A stretch of DNA of 64,000 bases. Source: Pseudomonas fluorescens (GTDB taxonomy: Bacteria > Pseudomonadota > Gammaproteobacteria > Pseudomonadales > Pseudomonadaceae). A program made the translations under genes and the position numbers. The DNA lies in assembly GCF_019212185.1 (NCBI RefSeq), contig NZ_CP078138.1, positions 912,501-976,500 on the forward strand, written 5' to 3'. Under the pieces are notes generated by a model that did no database searches, was not told the DNA's origin, and saw only the letters and a list, made by a program, of their open reading frames with translations. Shown here piece by piece: positions 12,815-22,837 of the stretch. Position 1 is the stretch's first letter, and every line of letters begins with the position of its first letter.

Positions 12815-12854
12815 AAACCCCTATCTGCGAATGCAGGTAGGGGTTTTGTTTTTG
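12815..12854 (+). terminator. rRNA operon terminator
   Basis: AAACCCCTA(TCTGC) and GCAGGTAGGGGTTTT form a long stem around a GAAT loop, followed by a T-rich run (TTTTGTTTTT). It closes the rRNA operon before recC. Confidence 0.9.
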
Positions 12855-12948
12855 CGCGCGGGAAAGTTGCCGACTTCCTGCGCTACCACAACCACCTGAT
12901 AATGCTAAGGTTCGGCCTTGGTTTTGGCATTTCATCAAGGAAGCATTC

Positions 12949-15900
12949 ATGGCGGACGCCTCGCGACTCAGTACTGGTTTCATGGTGGTTCACGGCAATC
13001 GCCTGGACGAGCTGCGCAGCCTGGTGGTCAGTTGGATGCGGCGCTACCCGCTGGCTCCCCTGGAAAATGAAATTGCCCTGGTGCAGAGCAACGGCATTGC
13101 CCAATGGCTGAAGCTGGCCTTGGCTGAAGACCCAGAGGCCGACGACATGGGCGGCTGCGGCATTGCAGCAGCCATTGATGTGCAGTTGCCCGGCAGCTTC
13201 ATGTGGCAACTGTATCGGCAAGTCCTGGGCCGCGATGAAATTCCTGCCAAGTCCCTGCTCGACAAGGCGCCGCTGACCTGGCGGCTGATGCGCCTGTTGC
13301 CGGAGTTGATCGATCAGCCGCACTTTGAGCCTTTGCAGCGCTTTCTGACCCACGACAGCGACCTGCGCAAGCGCTATCAACTGGCCGAGCGCCTGGCCGA
13401 CCTGTTTGACCAATACCAGGTGTATCGCGCCGACTGGCTCGAAGACTGGGCCGCGGGCCGACATCAGTTGCGCAACGCCAGGGGCGAAAGTCATCCCCTG
13501 ACCCCGGCCAACTGCTGGCAAGCCGAATTGTGGCGCGCACTGCTGCTGGATGTCGGCGAGCAGGGCATGGCGCAAAGTCGCGCTGGCGTGCATCAACGCT
13601 TCATGGAAACCATCACTCGTCTCGCTGTCGCGCCCGCTGGCTTACCGTCCCGAGTGATCGTTTTCGGGATTTCCTCGCTACCGGCCCAAGCTCTCGAAGC
13701 CCTCGCCGGACTGGCGCGATTCAGTCAGGTGCTGCTCTGTGTACACAACCCTTGCCGTCACCATTGGGCGGACATCGTCGCCGATAAAGACCTGTTAAGG
13801 CACCAATACAAGCGGCAAGCGCGCAAGAACGGAATGCCGGTGGTGCTTGATCCGAACACCCTGCACCAACACGCCCACCCACTGCTCGCGGCGTGGGGTA
13901 AGCAGGGTCGCGACTACATCAACCTCCTCGACAGCTATGACGATCCCAACAGCTACCGCTCGGCGTTTCGCGATGGGCGCATCGACCTGTTCAGCGACAG
14001 TCAGCCATGGTCGATGCTCAACCAATTGCAGGACGACATCCTCGAACTGCGCCCCCTGAACGAAACCCGCGAGACCTGGCCTGCGGTCGACCTCGACAAG
14101 GACCCGTCGATCCGTTTTCACATTGCCCACAGTGCCCAGCGTGAAGTGGAAATCCTCCATGACCAGTTGCTCGCACGCTTCAGCGCCGATCCCCAGTTGC
14201 GCCCGCGTGATGTGATCGTCATGGTCCCGGATGTCGACAGCTATGCGCCGCACATTCGCGCCGTGTTCGGGCAACTGACCCGTGACGACCCGCGCTTTAT
14301 CCCCTTTACCCTGACTGACCAGGGCCAGCGTGGCCGGGATCCTTTGCTGATTGCTGTCGAACACTTGCTCAAGCTGCCGGACAGCCGTTTCCCGGTCAGC
14401 GAGATTCTCGACCTGCTCGACGTCCCGGCATTGCGTGCGCGCTTCGGCATCGAAGAGCGGGACCTGCCGACCCTGCATCGCTGGATCGAAGGCGCCGGCA
14501 TTCGTTGGGGCATGGATGCCGAGCAGCGTGCCGGCCTCGGTTTGCCGCAAGCGCTGGAACAGAACAGCTGGCGTTTCGGCTTGCGGCGCATGCTGCTCGG
14601 CTATGCGGTCGGCAGCGGACAGGCGTGCGACGGCATCGAACCCTACGACGAAATCGGCGGTCTCGATGCGGCGCTGATTGGCCCGCTTGTGGCGCTGCTC
14701 GATGCCCTGCAGATCGCCCACGATGAACTCACTCAAGCGGCCTCGCCTGAGCAGTGGGGCCTGCGCCTGCAAGCGTTGATGCAGGTGTTTTTCCTGGCGA
14801 GCAACGAGCACGATGATTATGTCCTGGCGCAGCTCGAACTATTGCGCGAAACCTGGCTGGAGACGTGCGAGGCGGTCGGGCTGTATGACGCACTGCCGCT
14901 GACCGTGGTCCGTGAAGCCTGGCTGGCCGGACTCGATCAGGGCCGTCTGTCTCAGCGGTTCCTCGCCGGGGCAGTGAACTTCTGCACCTTGATGCCGATG
15001 CGCGCGATCCCGTTCAAGCTGGTGTGTCTGCTGGGCATGAACGACGGCGATTACCCGCGTGCGCAACCGCCGCTGGACTTCGACCTGATGGGCAGCGACT
15101 ACCGCCCCGGCGACCGTTCGCGCCGCGAAGACGACCGCTACCTGTTGCTCGAAGCCCTGCTCTCGGCGCGCGACCAGCTCTACATCAGTTGGGTCGGGCG
15201 CAGCATTCGCGACAACAGTGAGCGTCCGGCATCGGTGCTGATCGGGCAATTGCGCGACCACCTGGCCAATGGCTGGAAGCTGGCAGATGAGACAGAAGGG
15301 CTGCTGGAGTCGATGACCCAGGAGCACCCGCTGCAACCCTTCAGCGCGCGCTATTTTCATCAAGGCGATCCGCTGTTCAGCTATGCCCGCGAGTGGCAGT
15401 TGCTGCATGAGCAACAGGATCACCCAGCCCCCTCGACCTTGCTCGACCCCTACGTTCAGGAAGAACCCCTGAGCCTTGGGCAACTGCAGGATTTCCTGCG
15501 CCACCCGGTCCGGCATTTTTTTAGCCAACGGCTCAAGGTGTTCTTCGAAGCCGCCCAAGCGCCCCTGGCTGACGAGGAACCCTTCGTCCTTGATGCGTTG
15601 CAACGCTACAGCCTGAGCGACAACCTGCTGGCGGCAGCCCTCAGCGATCTCGACCAGGTCGAGCCGGTGTTGCAGGCGCAGGCGCGACGTCTGCAAGACA
15701 GCGGTTTGCTGCCCATGGCCGGTTTCGGTGAGTGCCTGCAACGCGAGTTGATTGAGCCGCTGCCGGACCTGTTGCAGCGCTATCAGCAACTGCTGGTGCT
15801 GTGGCCGACCCCGCAAACCAGCGCATTGCCGGTCTCCCTGCAACTGCATGGCGTGAGCCTTGAAGGCTGGATCGGTGGACTGCATCAGCGCAGCGACGGT

Positions 15901-16398
15901 GGACTGCTGTCGGTGACTACCATTCCCAACAGCATCGGCTCGATCAAAAGCCGCAAGTGGCATCGCCTGATCCGTCCGTGGGTCAATCATTTGGTGGCCT
16001 GTGCCAGCGGCTTGTCACTGACCACCGGGCTGGTTGCCAGTGACGACACGCTATTGCTCGATCCGCTGGAGCAAGATGTCGCCGCGCAGATCCTCGGCGA
16101 CCTGATGCAGGCTTGGCAGGCCGGCATGCGCCAACCCTTGCCGATCGCGGTCAAGACCGCCTTCGCCTGGCTCGGTCAGAGCGATCCGAACAAGGCCGAG
16201 GCTGCCGCGCGCAAGGCCTACGACGGCGACGGTCAGAACAGCGAAGGCGAGCGCCGCGAAAGCCCGGCATTGGCTCGCCAGTTCAGCGATTACAACGCGC
16301 TGATCGCCGATGAGACGTTCACCCTCTGGTGCGATGCCCTTTACCGCCCATTGCACGCAGCGCCCTGGCGCTCACTGACCGGCGAGGAATCGCACTGA
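12949..16398 (+). CDS. recC: RecBCD subunit RecC
   Basis: RecC, at 1,149 residues, is the Chi-recognition and scaffold subunit of the RecBCD (exonuclease V) helicase-nuclease that processes double-strand breaks for RecA. The N-terminal GFMVVHGNRLDELRSLV block and the QSNGIAQWLKLALAEDP segment are family landmarks, and an inactive helicase-like fold (VMVPDVDSYAPHIRAVFG) occupies the first half. The C-terminal part (FLRHPVRHFFSQRLKVFF) is the degenerate nuclease-like domain. It starts 95 bp after the rRNA terminator, so it probably has its own promoter in that gap. Its TGA shares one base with the recB start, indicating translational coupling. Confidence 0.96.
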   Translation: MADASRLSTGFMVVHGNRLDELRSLVVSWMRRYPLAPLENEIALVQSNGIAQWLKLALAEDPEADDMGGCGIAAAIDVQLPGSFMWQLYRQVLGRDEIPAKSLLDKAPLTWRLMRLLPELIDQPHFEPLQRFLTHDSDLRKRYQLAERLADLFDQYQVYRADWLEDWAAGRHQLRNARGESHPLTPANCWQAELWRALLLDVGEQGMAQSRAGVHQRFMETITRLAVAPAGLPSRVIVFGISSLPAQALEALAGLARFSQVLLCVHNPCRHHWADIVADKDLLRHQYKRQARKNGMPVVLDPNTLHQHAHPLLAAWGKQGRDYINLLDSYDDPNSYRSAFRDGRIDLFSDSQPWSMLNQLQDDILELRPLNETRETWPAVDLDKDPSIRFHIAHSAQREVEILHDQLLARFSADPQLRPRDVIVMVPDVDSYAPHIRAVFGQLTRDDPRFIPFTLTDQGQRGRDPLLIAVEHLLKLPDSRFPVSEILDLLDVPALRARFGIEERDLPTLHRWIEGAGIRWGMDAEQRAGLGLPQALEQNSWRFGLRRMLLGYAVGSGQACDGIEPYDEIGGLDAALIGPLVALLDALQIAHDELTQAASPEQWGLRLQALMQVFFLASNEHDDYVLAQLELLRETWLETCEAVGLYDALPLTVVREAWLAGLDQGRLSQRFLAGAVNFCTLMPMRAIPFKLVCLLGMNDGDYPRAQPPLDFDLMGSDYRPGDRSRREDDRYLLLEALLSARDQLYISWVGRSIRDNSERPASVLIGQLRDHLANGWKLADETEGLLESMTQEHPLQPFSARYFHQGDPLFSYAREWQLLHEQQDHPAPSTLLDPYVQEEPLSLGQLQDFLRHPVRHFFSQRLKVFFEAAQAPLADEEPFVLDALQRYSLSDNLLAAALSDLDQVEPVLQAQARRLQDSGLLPMAGFGECLQRELIEPLPDLLQRYQQLLVLWPTPQTSALPVSLQLHGVSLEGWIGGLHQRSDGGLLSVTTIPNSIGSIKSRKWHRLIRPWVNHLVACASGLSLTTGLVASDDTLLLDPLEQDVAAQILGDLMQAWQAGMRQPLPIAVKTAFAWLGQSDPNKAEAAARKAYDGDGQNSEGERRESPALARQFSDYNALIADETFTLWCDALYRPLHAAPWRSLTGEESH

Positions 16399-19300
16399 TG
16401 ACCGCGACGCTACCCCTGGCCCTGGCGTTTCCGCTGCGTGGCAGCCAACTGATCGAAGCCAGTGCCGGCACCGGCAAAACCTTCACTATCTCTGCGCTGT
16501 ACCTGCGTTTGGTGCTGGGTCATGGCGACGCCAGCAGCGGCTTTGGCCGTGAATTGCTGCCGCCACAGATCCTCGTGGTGACCTTCACTGACGCCGCCAC
16601 CAAGGAACTGCGCGAGCGGATTCGCACCCGGCTGGCGGAGGCGGCGCGCTATTTTCGTGACGAGACGCCCGCCCCCGATAGCCTGATTGCCGACCTGCGC
16701 GACGAGTACGAAGCGCAGCACTGGCCTGGCTGCGCCAACCGGCTGGACATCGCCGCACAGTGGATGGATGAAGCCGCCGTTTCGACGATTCACAGTTGGT
16801 GCCAGCGTATGCTGCGCGAACATGCTTTCGACAGCGGCAGCCTGTTCACTCAATCGCTGGAGACCGATCACAGCGATTTGCTCGGCGAAGTGGTGCGTGA
16901 TTACTGGCGCCTGTATTGCTACCCGATGCAGGGCGATGCGCTGAACTGGGTGCGCAGCCATTGGGGCGGCCCGGCTGCCTTATTGAGTCGCGTGCGCGGT
17001 TTGTTCGACAGTGAGCGCGACGGCGTCGCAGGACGCGACCCTGCGGAATTGATCGACGAATGCCTGCAGCAGCGCCGCGAGGCCCTGATCTCCTTGAAGG
17101 CGCCCTGGATCGACTGGGCCCAGGAGTTGCGCGCGATCTGCCTGCAAGGCATCGCTGACAAGGCCGTCGACGGACGCAAGATGCAAGCGCGCTACTGCGA
17201 GCCCTGGTTCGAGAAAATTAGCGCCTGGGCCGCAGATGAAAGCCTCGAAGAATTGGACATCGGGACGGGTTTCACCCGTCTGACCCCTGACGGCATGGCC
17301 GAGGCCTGGAAAGGTCCAGCCCCGGACCATCCGGGGCTGGAAGCGATGGTCGGACTCAAGGCGCGCCTCGATGCGCTGCCGACCCCCGACGCGGCGGTGC
17401 TCAAGCATGCCGCGCAGTGGATCGGCGCGCGCTTTGAGGAAGAGAAGCGCCGGCGTGCGGAAATGGGCTTTGACGACATGCTGCTGCGCCTGCGTGCGGC
17501 GTTGCAGGCCGAAGGCGGAGAGCGTCTGGCGAGCCTGATCCGCGAGCAGTTTCCGGTGGCGCTGATCGACGAGTTCCAGGACACCGACCCGGTGCAGTAC
17601 CGAATCTTCGAGAGCATTTACCGTATCGAGGACAACAACCCCGAATGCGGGCTGTTCCTGATCGGCGATCCGAAGCAGGCGATCTACGCCTTTCGCGGTG
17701 CCGATATCTACACTTACCTGCGCGCCCGCCAGGCCACCAGCGGTCGACTGCACACCCTGGGAACCAACTTCCGTTCCAGCCACGGCATGGTCGAGGCGGT
17801 GAACCACGTGTTCCATAGCGCCGAAGTGCGTGAGCAGGGGCGTGGTGCGTTCCTGTTCCGCGAACCGGATGGCGTCAACCCGGTGCCCTTTGCCCCGGTG
17901 CAATCCCAGGGTCGCAAGGAGGTTCTGCAGATCAATGGCGCGGTCACACCGGCGCTGAACATCTGGCATCTGGCAAGTGAGCAAGCGCTGTCCGGCGCGG
18001 TCTATCGTCAACAACTGGCCGCGGCCTGTGCCAGTGAAATCACCGCGTTGCTCAACGCTGGTCAGCAGGGCCAAGCCGGTTTTGTCCGTGACACGCAAGC
18101 GCTCAAGGGCTTGCTGCCGGCAGACATCGCGATCCTGGTGCGCGACGGCAAGGAAGCTCAGGCGGTGCGCAGCGAGTTGTCGGCGCGTGGGGTGCGTAGT
18201 GTCTATCTGTCGGACAAGGATTCGGTGTTCGCCGCCCAGGAGGCCCATGACCTGCTGAGTTGGCTCAAGGCGTGCGCGGAGCCCGATGTCGAGCGACCAT
18301 TACGCGCGGCCCTGGCGAGCATCACCTTGAACCTGTCGCTGGTTGAACTGGAACGCTTGAATCAGGACGAACTGGCCTGGGAATCCCGGGTCATGCAATT
18401 CCGTGAATATCGCAGCCTGTGGCGCAGCCAGGGTGTGCTGCCGATGTTGCGCCGCCTGCTGCATGACTTCCGCTTGCCCCAGGCACTGATCGCGCGCAGC
18501 GATGGCGAGCGGGTGCTGACCAACCTGTTGCACCTCTCGGAGCTGCTGCAACAGGCCGCCGCCGAACTGGATGGCGAACAGGCGCTGATCCGTCATTTGT
18601 CCGAGCACCTGGCGTTGTCCGGGCAAGCCGGTGAAGAGCAGATCCTGCGTCTGGAAAGTGACGAGCAATTGGTCAAGGTGGTGACTATCCACAAGTCCAA
18701 GGGCCTCGAATACCCACTGGTATTCCTGCCGTTCATTTGTTCGGCCAAGCCGGTGGATGGCAGTCGCCTGCCGCTGCATTACCACGATGAACAGGGCAAG
18801 GCTCAGGTCAGCCTGAACCCGACGCCTGAGCTGATTGCCCTGGCCGACCATGAGCGCCTCGCCGAAGACCTGCGCCTGCTCTACGTGGCCTTGACCCGCG
18901 CCCAGCATGCCTGCTGGCTGGGTGTCGCCGACCTCAAGCGCGGCAACAGCAACAGCTCGGTGCTGCACCTGTCGGCGTTGGGCTATGTGCTCGGCGGCGG
19001 CCAGGTGTTGGCCGAGTCGGCGCAGTTGCAGCGCTGGCTGCTGGACCAGCAGCAAGGCTGCGCCGCCGTGCACCAGGAGCCGCTGCCCATCGCCACGGCC
19101 GAGCGCTACCAGCCGCCGCGCAACACCGCGCAGTTGCTGGCGCCTTTGCTGCCGACACGGCGTGCTGCGGAAAACTGGTGGATTGCCTCCTATAGCGCAC
19201 TGCGCATCAGCGACAGCCTGGCCCCGGGCAGTGACGAAGCACCGGAAAGCCCGCAGGCGCAGAAACTCTTCGATGACGAGCGACTCGACCCCGATGCGCC

Positions 19301-20087
19301 CCGTGAAATGCTTGCCAGCGGCGGCGATATCCACCGCTTTCCCCGGGGGCCGAACCCGGGAACCTTTCTTCACGGTCTACTGGAGTGGGCAGGTGAGGAG
19401 CGCTTCAGTGCCGAGCCGAAGCTGATCGAGGATGCGATTGCCCGGCGCTGCAACCGTCGCGGCTGGCAGGGCTGGATCACCACCCTGAGCGACTGGCTGC
19501 AGCACCTGGTCCAGCTACCGCTGCCGGTGGGTTACGAGCAACCGCCATTGGTGCTGGGGCAGTTGCGCGAGTACCGGGTCGAGATGGAATTCTGGTTCGC
19601 CAGCCACAAGGTCGATGTGCTCAAGCTCGATGAACTGGTGCGCCAGTACACCCACGCCGGCGTTGCCCGGGCGGGGGCCGAGTCGGTGCTACTCAATGGC
19701 ATGTTCAAGGGGTTTATCGACTTGACCTTCGAGCACGCCGGTCGCTATTACGTGGCCGACTACAAATCAAACTGGCTGGGCGCCGATGATTCGGCGTACA
19801 GCGAGCAGGCCATGGAGCAGTCGATCCTCGACCATCGCTACGACCTGCAGTACGTCTTGTACCTGCTGGCCCTGCATCGTCAACTCAAGGCGCGGCTGGC
19901 CGACTACGACTACGACCGCCACGTCGGCGGTGCCCTTTACCTGTTCCTGCGCGGCACGCGCGCGGCGAGCCAGGGCGCCTATTTCGCCCGTCCGCCACGT
20001 GAGCTGATCGAACGCCTGGACCGGATGTTCCAGGGCCAACCAGAGCCCCGGGCCGAAGCCGCCTGGGTGCAGGGTGAACTGCTATGA
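16398..20087 (+). CDS. recB: RecBCD subunit RecB (helicase-nuclease)
   Basis: RecB (1,229 residues) is the 3'-5' SF1 helicase and sole nuclease of RecBCD. Walker A is at residues 21-28 (ASAGTGKT). Walker B is LIDEFQDTDP, helicase motif III is FLIGDPKQAIYAFRGAD, and motif VI is LLYVALTRAQHACWLG. The C-terminal RecB nuclease motif is intact (YYVADYKSNWLG with the catalytic D and K). The start at 16398 is chosen because it overlaps the recC stop by one base; an in-frame upstream ATG inside recC is ignored. Its last codons overlap recD by 4 bp. Confidence 0.96.
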   Translation: MTATLPLALAFPLRGSQLIEASAGTGKTFTISALYLRLVLGHGDASSGFGRELLPPQILVVTFTDAATKELRERIRTRLAEAARYFRDETPAPDSLIADLRDEYEAQHWPGCANRLDIAAQWMDEAAVSTIHSWCQRMLREHAFDSGSLFTQSLETDHSDLLGEVVRDYWRLYCYPMQGDALNWVRSHWGGPAALLSRVRGLFDSERDGVAGRDPAELIDECLQQRREALISLKAPWIDWAQELRAICLQGIADKAVDGRKMQARYCEPWFEKISAWAADESLEELDIGTGFTRLTPDGMAEAWKGPAPDHPGLEAMVGLKARLDALPTPDAAVLKHAAQWIGARFEEEKRRRAEMGFDDMLLRLRAALQAEGGERLASLIREQFPVALIDEFQDTDPVQYRIFESIYRIEDNNPECGLFLIGDPKQAIYAFRGADIYTYLRARQATSGRLHTLGTNFRSSHGMVEAVNHVFHSAEVREQGRGAFLFREPDGVNPVPFAPVQSQGRKEVLQINGAVTPALNIWHLASEQALSGAVYRQQLAAACASEITALLNAGQQGQAGFVRDTQALKGLLPADIAILVRDGKEAQAVRSELSARGVRSVYLSDKDSVFAAQEAHDLLSWLKACAEPDVERPLRAALASITLNLSLVELERLNQDELAWESRVMQFREYRSLWRSQGVLPMLRRLLHDFRLPQALIARSDGERVLTNLLHLSELLQQAAAELDGEQALIRHLSEHLALSGQAGEEQILRLESDEQLVKVVTIHKSKGLEYPLVFLPFICSAKPVDGSRLPLHYHDEQGKAQVSLNPTPELIALADHERLAEDLRLLYVALTRAQHACWLGVADLKRGNSNSSVLHLSALGYVLGGGQVLAESAQLQRWLLDQQQGCAAVHQEPLPIATAERYQPPRNTAQLLAPLLPTRRAAENWWIASYSALRISDSLAPGSDEAPESPQAQKLFDDERLDPDAPREMLASGGDIHRFPRGPNPGTFLHGLLEWAGEERFSAEPKLIEDAIARRCNRRGWQGWITTLSDWLQHLVQLPLPVGYEQPPLVLGQLREYRVEMEFWFASHKVDVLKLDELVRQYTHAGVARAGAESVLLNGMFKGFIDLTFEHAGRYYVADYKSNWLGADDSAYSEQAMEQSILDHRYDLQYVLYLLALHRQLKARLADYDYDRHVGGALYLFLRGTRAASQGAYFARPPRELIERLDRMFQGQPEPRAEAAWVQGELL

Positions 20088-22171
20088 AACGCTCCTTCGC
20101 TGACCTGTTACCCACGCCTTTGACCGACGACAGCCTGGCGCAACTGGCACCGCTGAGCAGCGCCCGGGATTTGTTGCTGCTGCTCGAACGCTGGGTCGAG
20201 CGCGGCTGGCTGCGGGCGCTGGACAAGGCCTTCGTCGGCTTCCTCCACGAGCGTGCCCCCGACGGCGATCCGCTGGTGCTGCTGGCGGCGGCGTTGACCA
20301 GCCACCAACTGGGCCACGGTCACGTCTGTCTTGATCTGTTCGAAACCCTCAAGGAGCCGGATTTCGCCCTGTCTCTGCCGCCGGAAGGCGATGCCCAGGC
20401 CGGCGCTCAGTTGCTGCCTTCGCAATTGCTCGAGGCGCTGGAAGGCGCGCACTGGTGCAAAGTCCTGGCGAGCAGCCCGCTGGTGGCGCTGGCCGTCGAT
20501 GCCAGCGCCGAAGCCGCGCAACGGCCGCTGATCCTTTCCGGCAAGCGCCTGTACTTGCGGCGCTACTGGGCCTACGAACGACGCATCGATGATGCCTTGC
20601 GCCAGCGTCTCTCGGCCGCTGAGCCGACACCGCCTGACTTGGCCGAACGCCTCACCGGGCTGTTCGGCGCGGCGCGTGCCGGTGCGGCGATCGACTGGCA
20701 AAAGCTCGCCTGCGCCTTGGCCACCCGTGGTGCGTTCAGCATCATTACCGGCGGTCCGGGCACCGGCAAAACCACCACCGTGGTGCGTCTGCTGGCATTG
20801 CTCCAGGGGCCTGCCGTGGAAGCTGGCACGCCGTTGCGCATTCGCCTCGCCGCACCCACGGGCAAGGCTGCCGCACGCCTGACTGAGTCCATCAGCCAAC
20901 AAGTGCGCACCCTTCAGGTCGCCGCCGAAGTCAAAGACAAGATCCCCAGCGACGTGACCACGGTTCACCGACTGTTGGGCAGCCGTCCCGGCACCCGGCA
21001 TTTCCGCCATCACGCCGGCAATCGCCTGCCGCTGGATGTGCTGGTGGTCGACGAAGCGTCGATGATCGACCTGGAAATGATGGCCAATCTGCTCGACGCC
21101 TTGCCCACCCATGCGCGGCTGGTGCTGTTGGGCGATAAGGACCAGTTGGCCTCGGTGGAAGCCGGTGCCGTGCTTGGCGATCTGTGCCGCGATGCCGAAG
21201 CCGGCTGGTACAGCCCGCAGACCCGTGCCTGGCTGGAGGCAGTCAGCCAGGAGTCATTGGCCGACAGCGGCTTGCAGCAAGACCAGGACGGCAGTCACCC
21301 ACTGGCCCAGCAAGTGGTGATGCTGCGTCACTCTCGGCGGTTTGGCGAAGGCAGCGGCATCGGCCAACTGGCGCGCTGGGTCAATCAGCAGCAGGCCGAC
21401 GAAGCGCGCAAGTTGCTCGCCGCGCGCAGCCACGCCGATCTGTATTCGCTGGCGCTCAAGGGAGAACAGGACCGAGCGCTGGAGCGCCTGCTGTTGGACG
21501 GTCATGGCGAGGGGCCGCAAGGTTACCGGCATTACCTCAGTCGCCTGCGCAGCCAACGGCCATCGCCCCAGGCAGCGGCCGATGATCCGTGCTGGGTCGA
21601 CTGGGCGCGGGATGTGCTGCAGGCCTTCGACGCATTCCAGTTGTTATGCGCGGTGCGCAAGGGCCCCTGGGGCGTCGAGGGGCTCAACCAGCGGATTACC
21701 GCAGCGCTGCTCAAAGCCCGGCTGATCGACAGCGATCAGCAATGGTACGAAGGCCGCCCGGTACTGATGACCCGCAACGACTACGGCCTGGGCCTGATGA
21801 ATGGCGACATCGGCATCGCCCTCAAATTGCCCGAACGTGACGCTGAGCAAGCGGGGCGGCAGGTGCTGCGGGTGGCCTTCGCGCGCAACGATGGCCAGGG
21901 CGGCGTGCGCTTCGTCCTGCCAAGCCGGCTCAACGATGTGGAAACCGTGTACGCGATGACGGTGCACAAGTCCCAGGGTTCGGAATTTACTCACACCGCA
22001 TTGATCCTCCCGGATGCGCTGAACCCGGTGCTGACCAAGGAGTTGATCTACACCGGCATCACCCGGGCCAAGGACTGGTTCAGCTTGATCGAGCCCCGTG
22101 GCGGCGTGTTCGAGGAGGCGGTCAAGCGCAAGGTCAAGCGTTTGAGCGGGCTGATGCTGGAGCTTCACTAA
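20084..22171 (+). CDS. recD: RecBCD subunit RecD
   Basis: RecD (695 residues) is the 5'-3' SF1B helicase that drives the fast motor of RecBCD. The N-terminal domain precedes Walker A (ITGGPGTGKTTTV, about residue 222), then Walker B (LVVDEASMIDLEMM), LLGDKDQLASVEAGAVL, and the C-terminal motif VYAMTVHKSQGSEF with YTGITRAKD. ATGA overlap with recB implies coupled translation and equimolar subunits. It is longer than the E. coli protein (about 608 residues), mostly through extra sequence between the helicase motifs (around residues 385-520). Confidence 0.95.
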   Translation: MKRSFADLLPTPLTDDSLAQLAPLSSARDLLLLLERWVERGWLRALDKAFVGFLHERAPDGDPLVLLAAALTSHQLGHGHVCLDLFETLKEPDFALSLPPEGDAQAGAQLLPSQLLEALEGAHWCKVLASSPLVALAVDASAEAAQRPLILSGKRLYLRRYWAYERRIDDALRQRLSAAEPTPPDLAERLTGLFGAARAGAAIDWQKLACALATRGAFSIITGGPGTGKTTTVVRLLALLQGPAVEAGTPLRIRLAAPTGKAAARLTESISQQVRTLQVAAEVKDKIPSDVTTVHRLLGSRPGTRHFRHHAGNRLPLDVLVVDEASMIDLEMMANLLDALPTHARLVLLGDKDQLASVEAGAVLGDLCRDAEAGWYSPQTRAWLEAVSQESLADSGLQQDQDGSHPLAQQVVMLRHSRRFGEGSGIGQLARWVNQQQADEARKLLAARSHADLYSLALKGEQDRALERLLLDGHGEGPQGYRHYLSRLRSQRPSPQAAADDPCWVDWARDVLQAFDAFQLLCAVRKGPWGVEGLNQRITAALLKARLIDSDQQWYEGRPVLMTRNDYGLGLMNGDIGIALKLPERDAEQAGRQVLRVAFARNDGQGGVRFVLPSRLNDVETVYAMTVHKSQGSEFTHTALILPDALNPVLTKELIYTGITRAKDWFSLIEPRGGVFEEAVKRKVKRLSGLMLELH

Positions 22172-22207
22172 ACAGCGGCGCCCGTGGGCTGGCCTCGCCG
22201 CTGTTTT
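22170..22207 (+). terminator. Terminator after recCBD
   Basis: AACAGCGGCG (22171-22180) pairs with CGCCGCTGTT (22196-22205), followed by a short T run. The stem begins at the recD stop codon. Confidence 0.75.
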
Positions 22208-22261
22208 GGCGCTGTGCTATCGTTGCGGCATCATTTCGCAACGATCAACGAGAATGCCTGA

Positions 22262-22837
22262 ATGAAGCTGACTGTCTTGATGACAGCGTGCATGGTCAGC
22301 TGCAAGCGATGGCTGCTGGCAGGCATTCTCTGTTTGTTCAGCGTGGCGGCCTGCGCCGACTCGTCCGCTCCAGTGAGCATGGCCGAGCAGCGCGCGCTGG
22401 CGGTCACCCAAGTGGTACTCGGTATCCTCAGCTACGCCCGCTGGCCGGTAGAGCCTGCGCAACTGCGCCTGTGCGTGATCGGCCCCACCGAATACACCGA
22501 CGACCTGGTCAAGGGCACGATTCAGGCCACCGGGCGTCCGGTAGTGGTGCGGCGTTTTCTCACCAGCCATCCGGCCATCGCCACCGACTGCGAGGCGGTG
22601 TACATCGGCAAACTTTCCCAGCCAGAGCGCGAAACGTTGTTCGCCTCCCTGAGCGGGCGTCCGGTGTTGAGCATCAGTGAAGCGGACGACGCCTGTACGG
22701 TCGGCAGCCTGTTCTGCCTGCGGGTCAGCGACGCCCATGTGGCGTTCGACGTCAATCTCGACTCGGTAGCGCGCAGCGGCGTGCGGATTCACCCGAGTGT
22801 CCTGCAACTCTCGCGTCGCAAAACGGCGGCGCCATGA
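22262..22837 (+). CDS. yfiR: Periplasmic YfiR, repressor of YfiN
   Basis: This 191-residue periplasmic protein belongs to the YfiR (DUF4154) family. An N-terminal hydrophobic segment (residues about 16-31, RWLLAGILCLFSVAACA) serves as signal peptide. The fold landmarks LRLCVIGPTEYTDDLV, GRPVVVRRF and VLSISEADD...GSLFCLRVSDAHVAFDVNLDSVARSGVRI are present, as are paired cysteines that in P. aeruginosa YfiR form disulfides. YfiR binds the periplasmic domain of YfiN and keeps its cyclase off. The order yfiR-yfiN-yfiB and the 4-bp overlap with yfiN are as in P. aeruginosa. Confidence 0.92.
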   Translation: MKLTVLMTACMVSCKRWLLAGILCLFSVAACADSSAPVSMAEQRALAVTQVVLGILSYARWPVEPAQLRLCVIGPTEYTDDLVKGTIQATGRPVVVRRFLTSHPAIATDCEAVYIGKLSQPERETLFASLSGRPVLSISEADDACTVGSLFCLRVSDAHVAFDVNLDSVARSGVRIHPSVLQLSRRKTAAP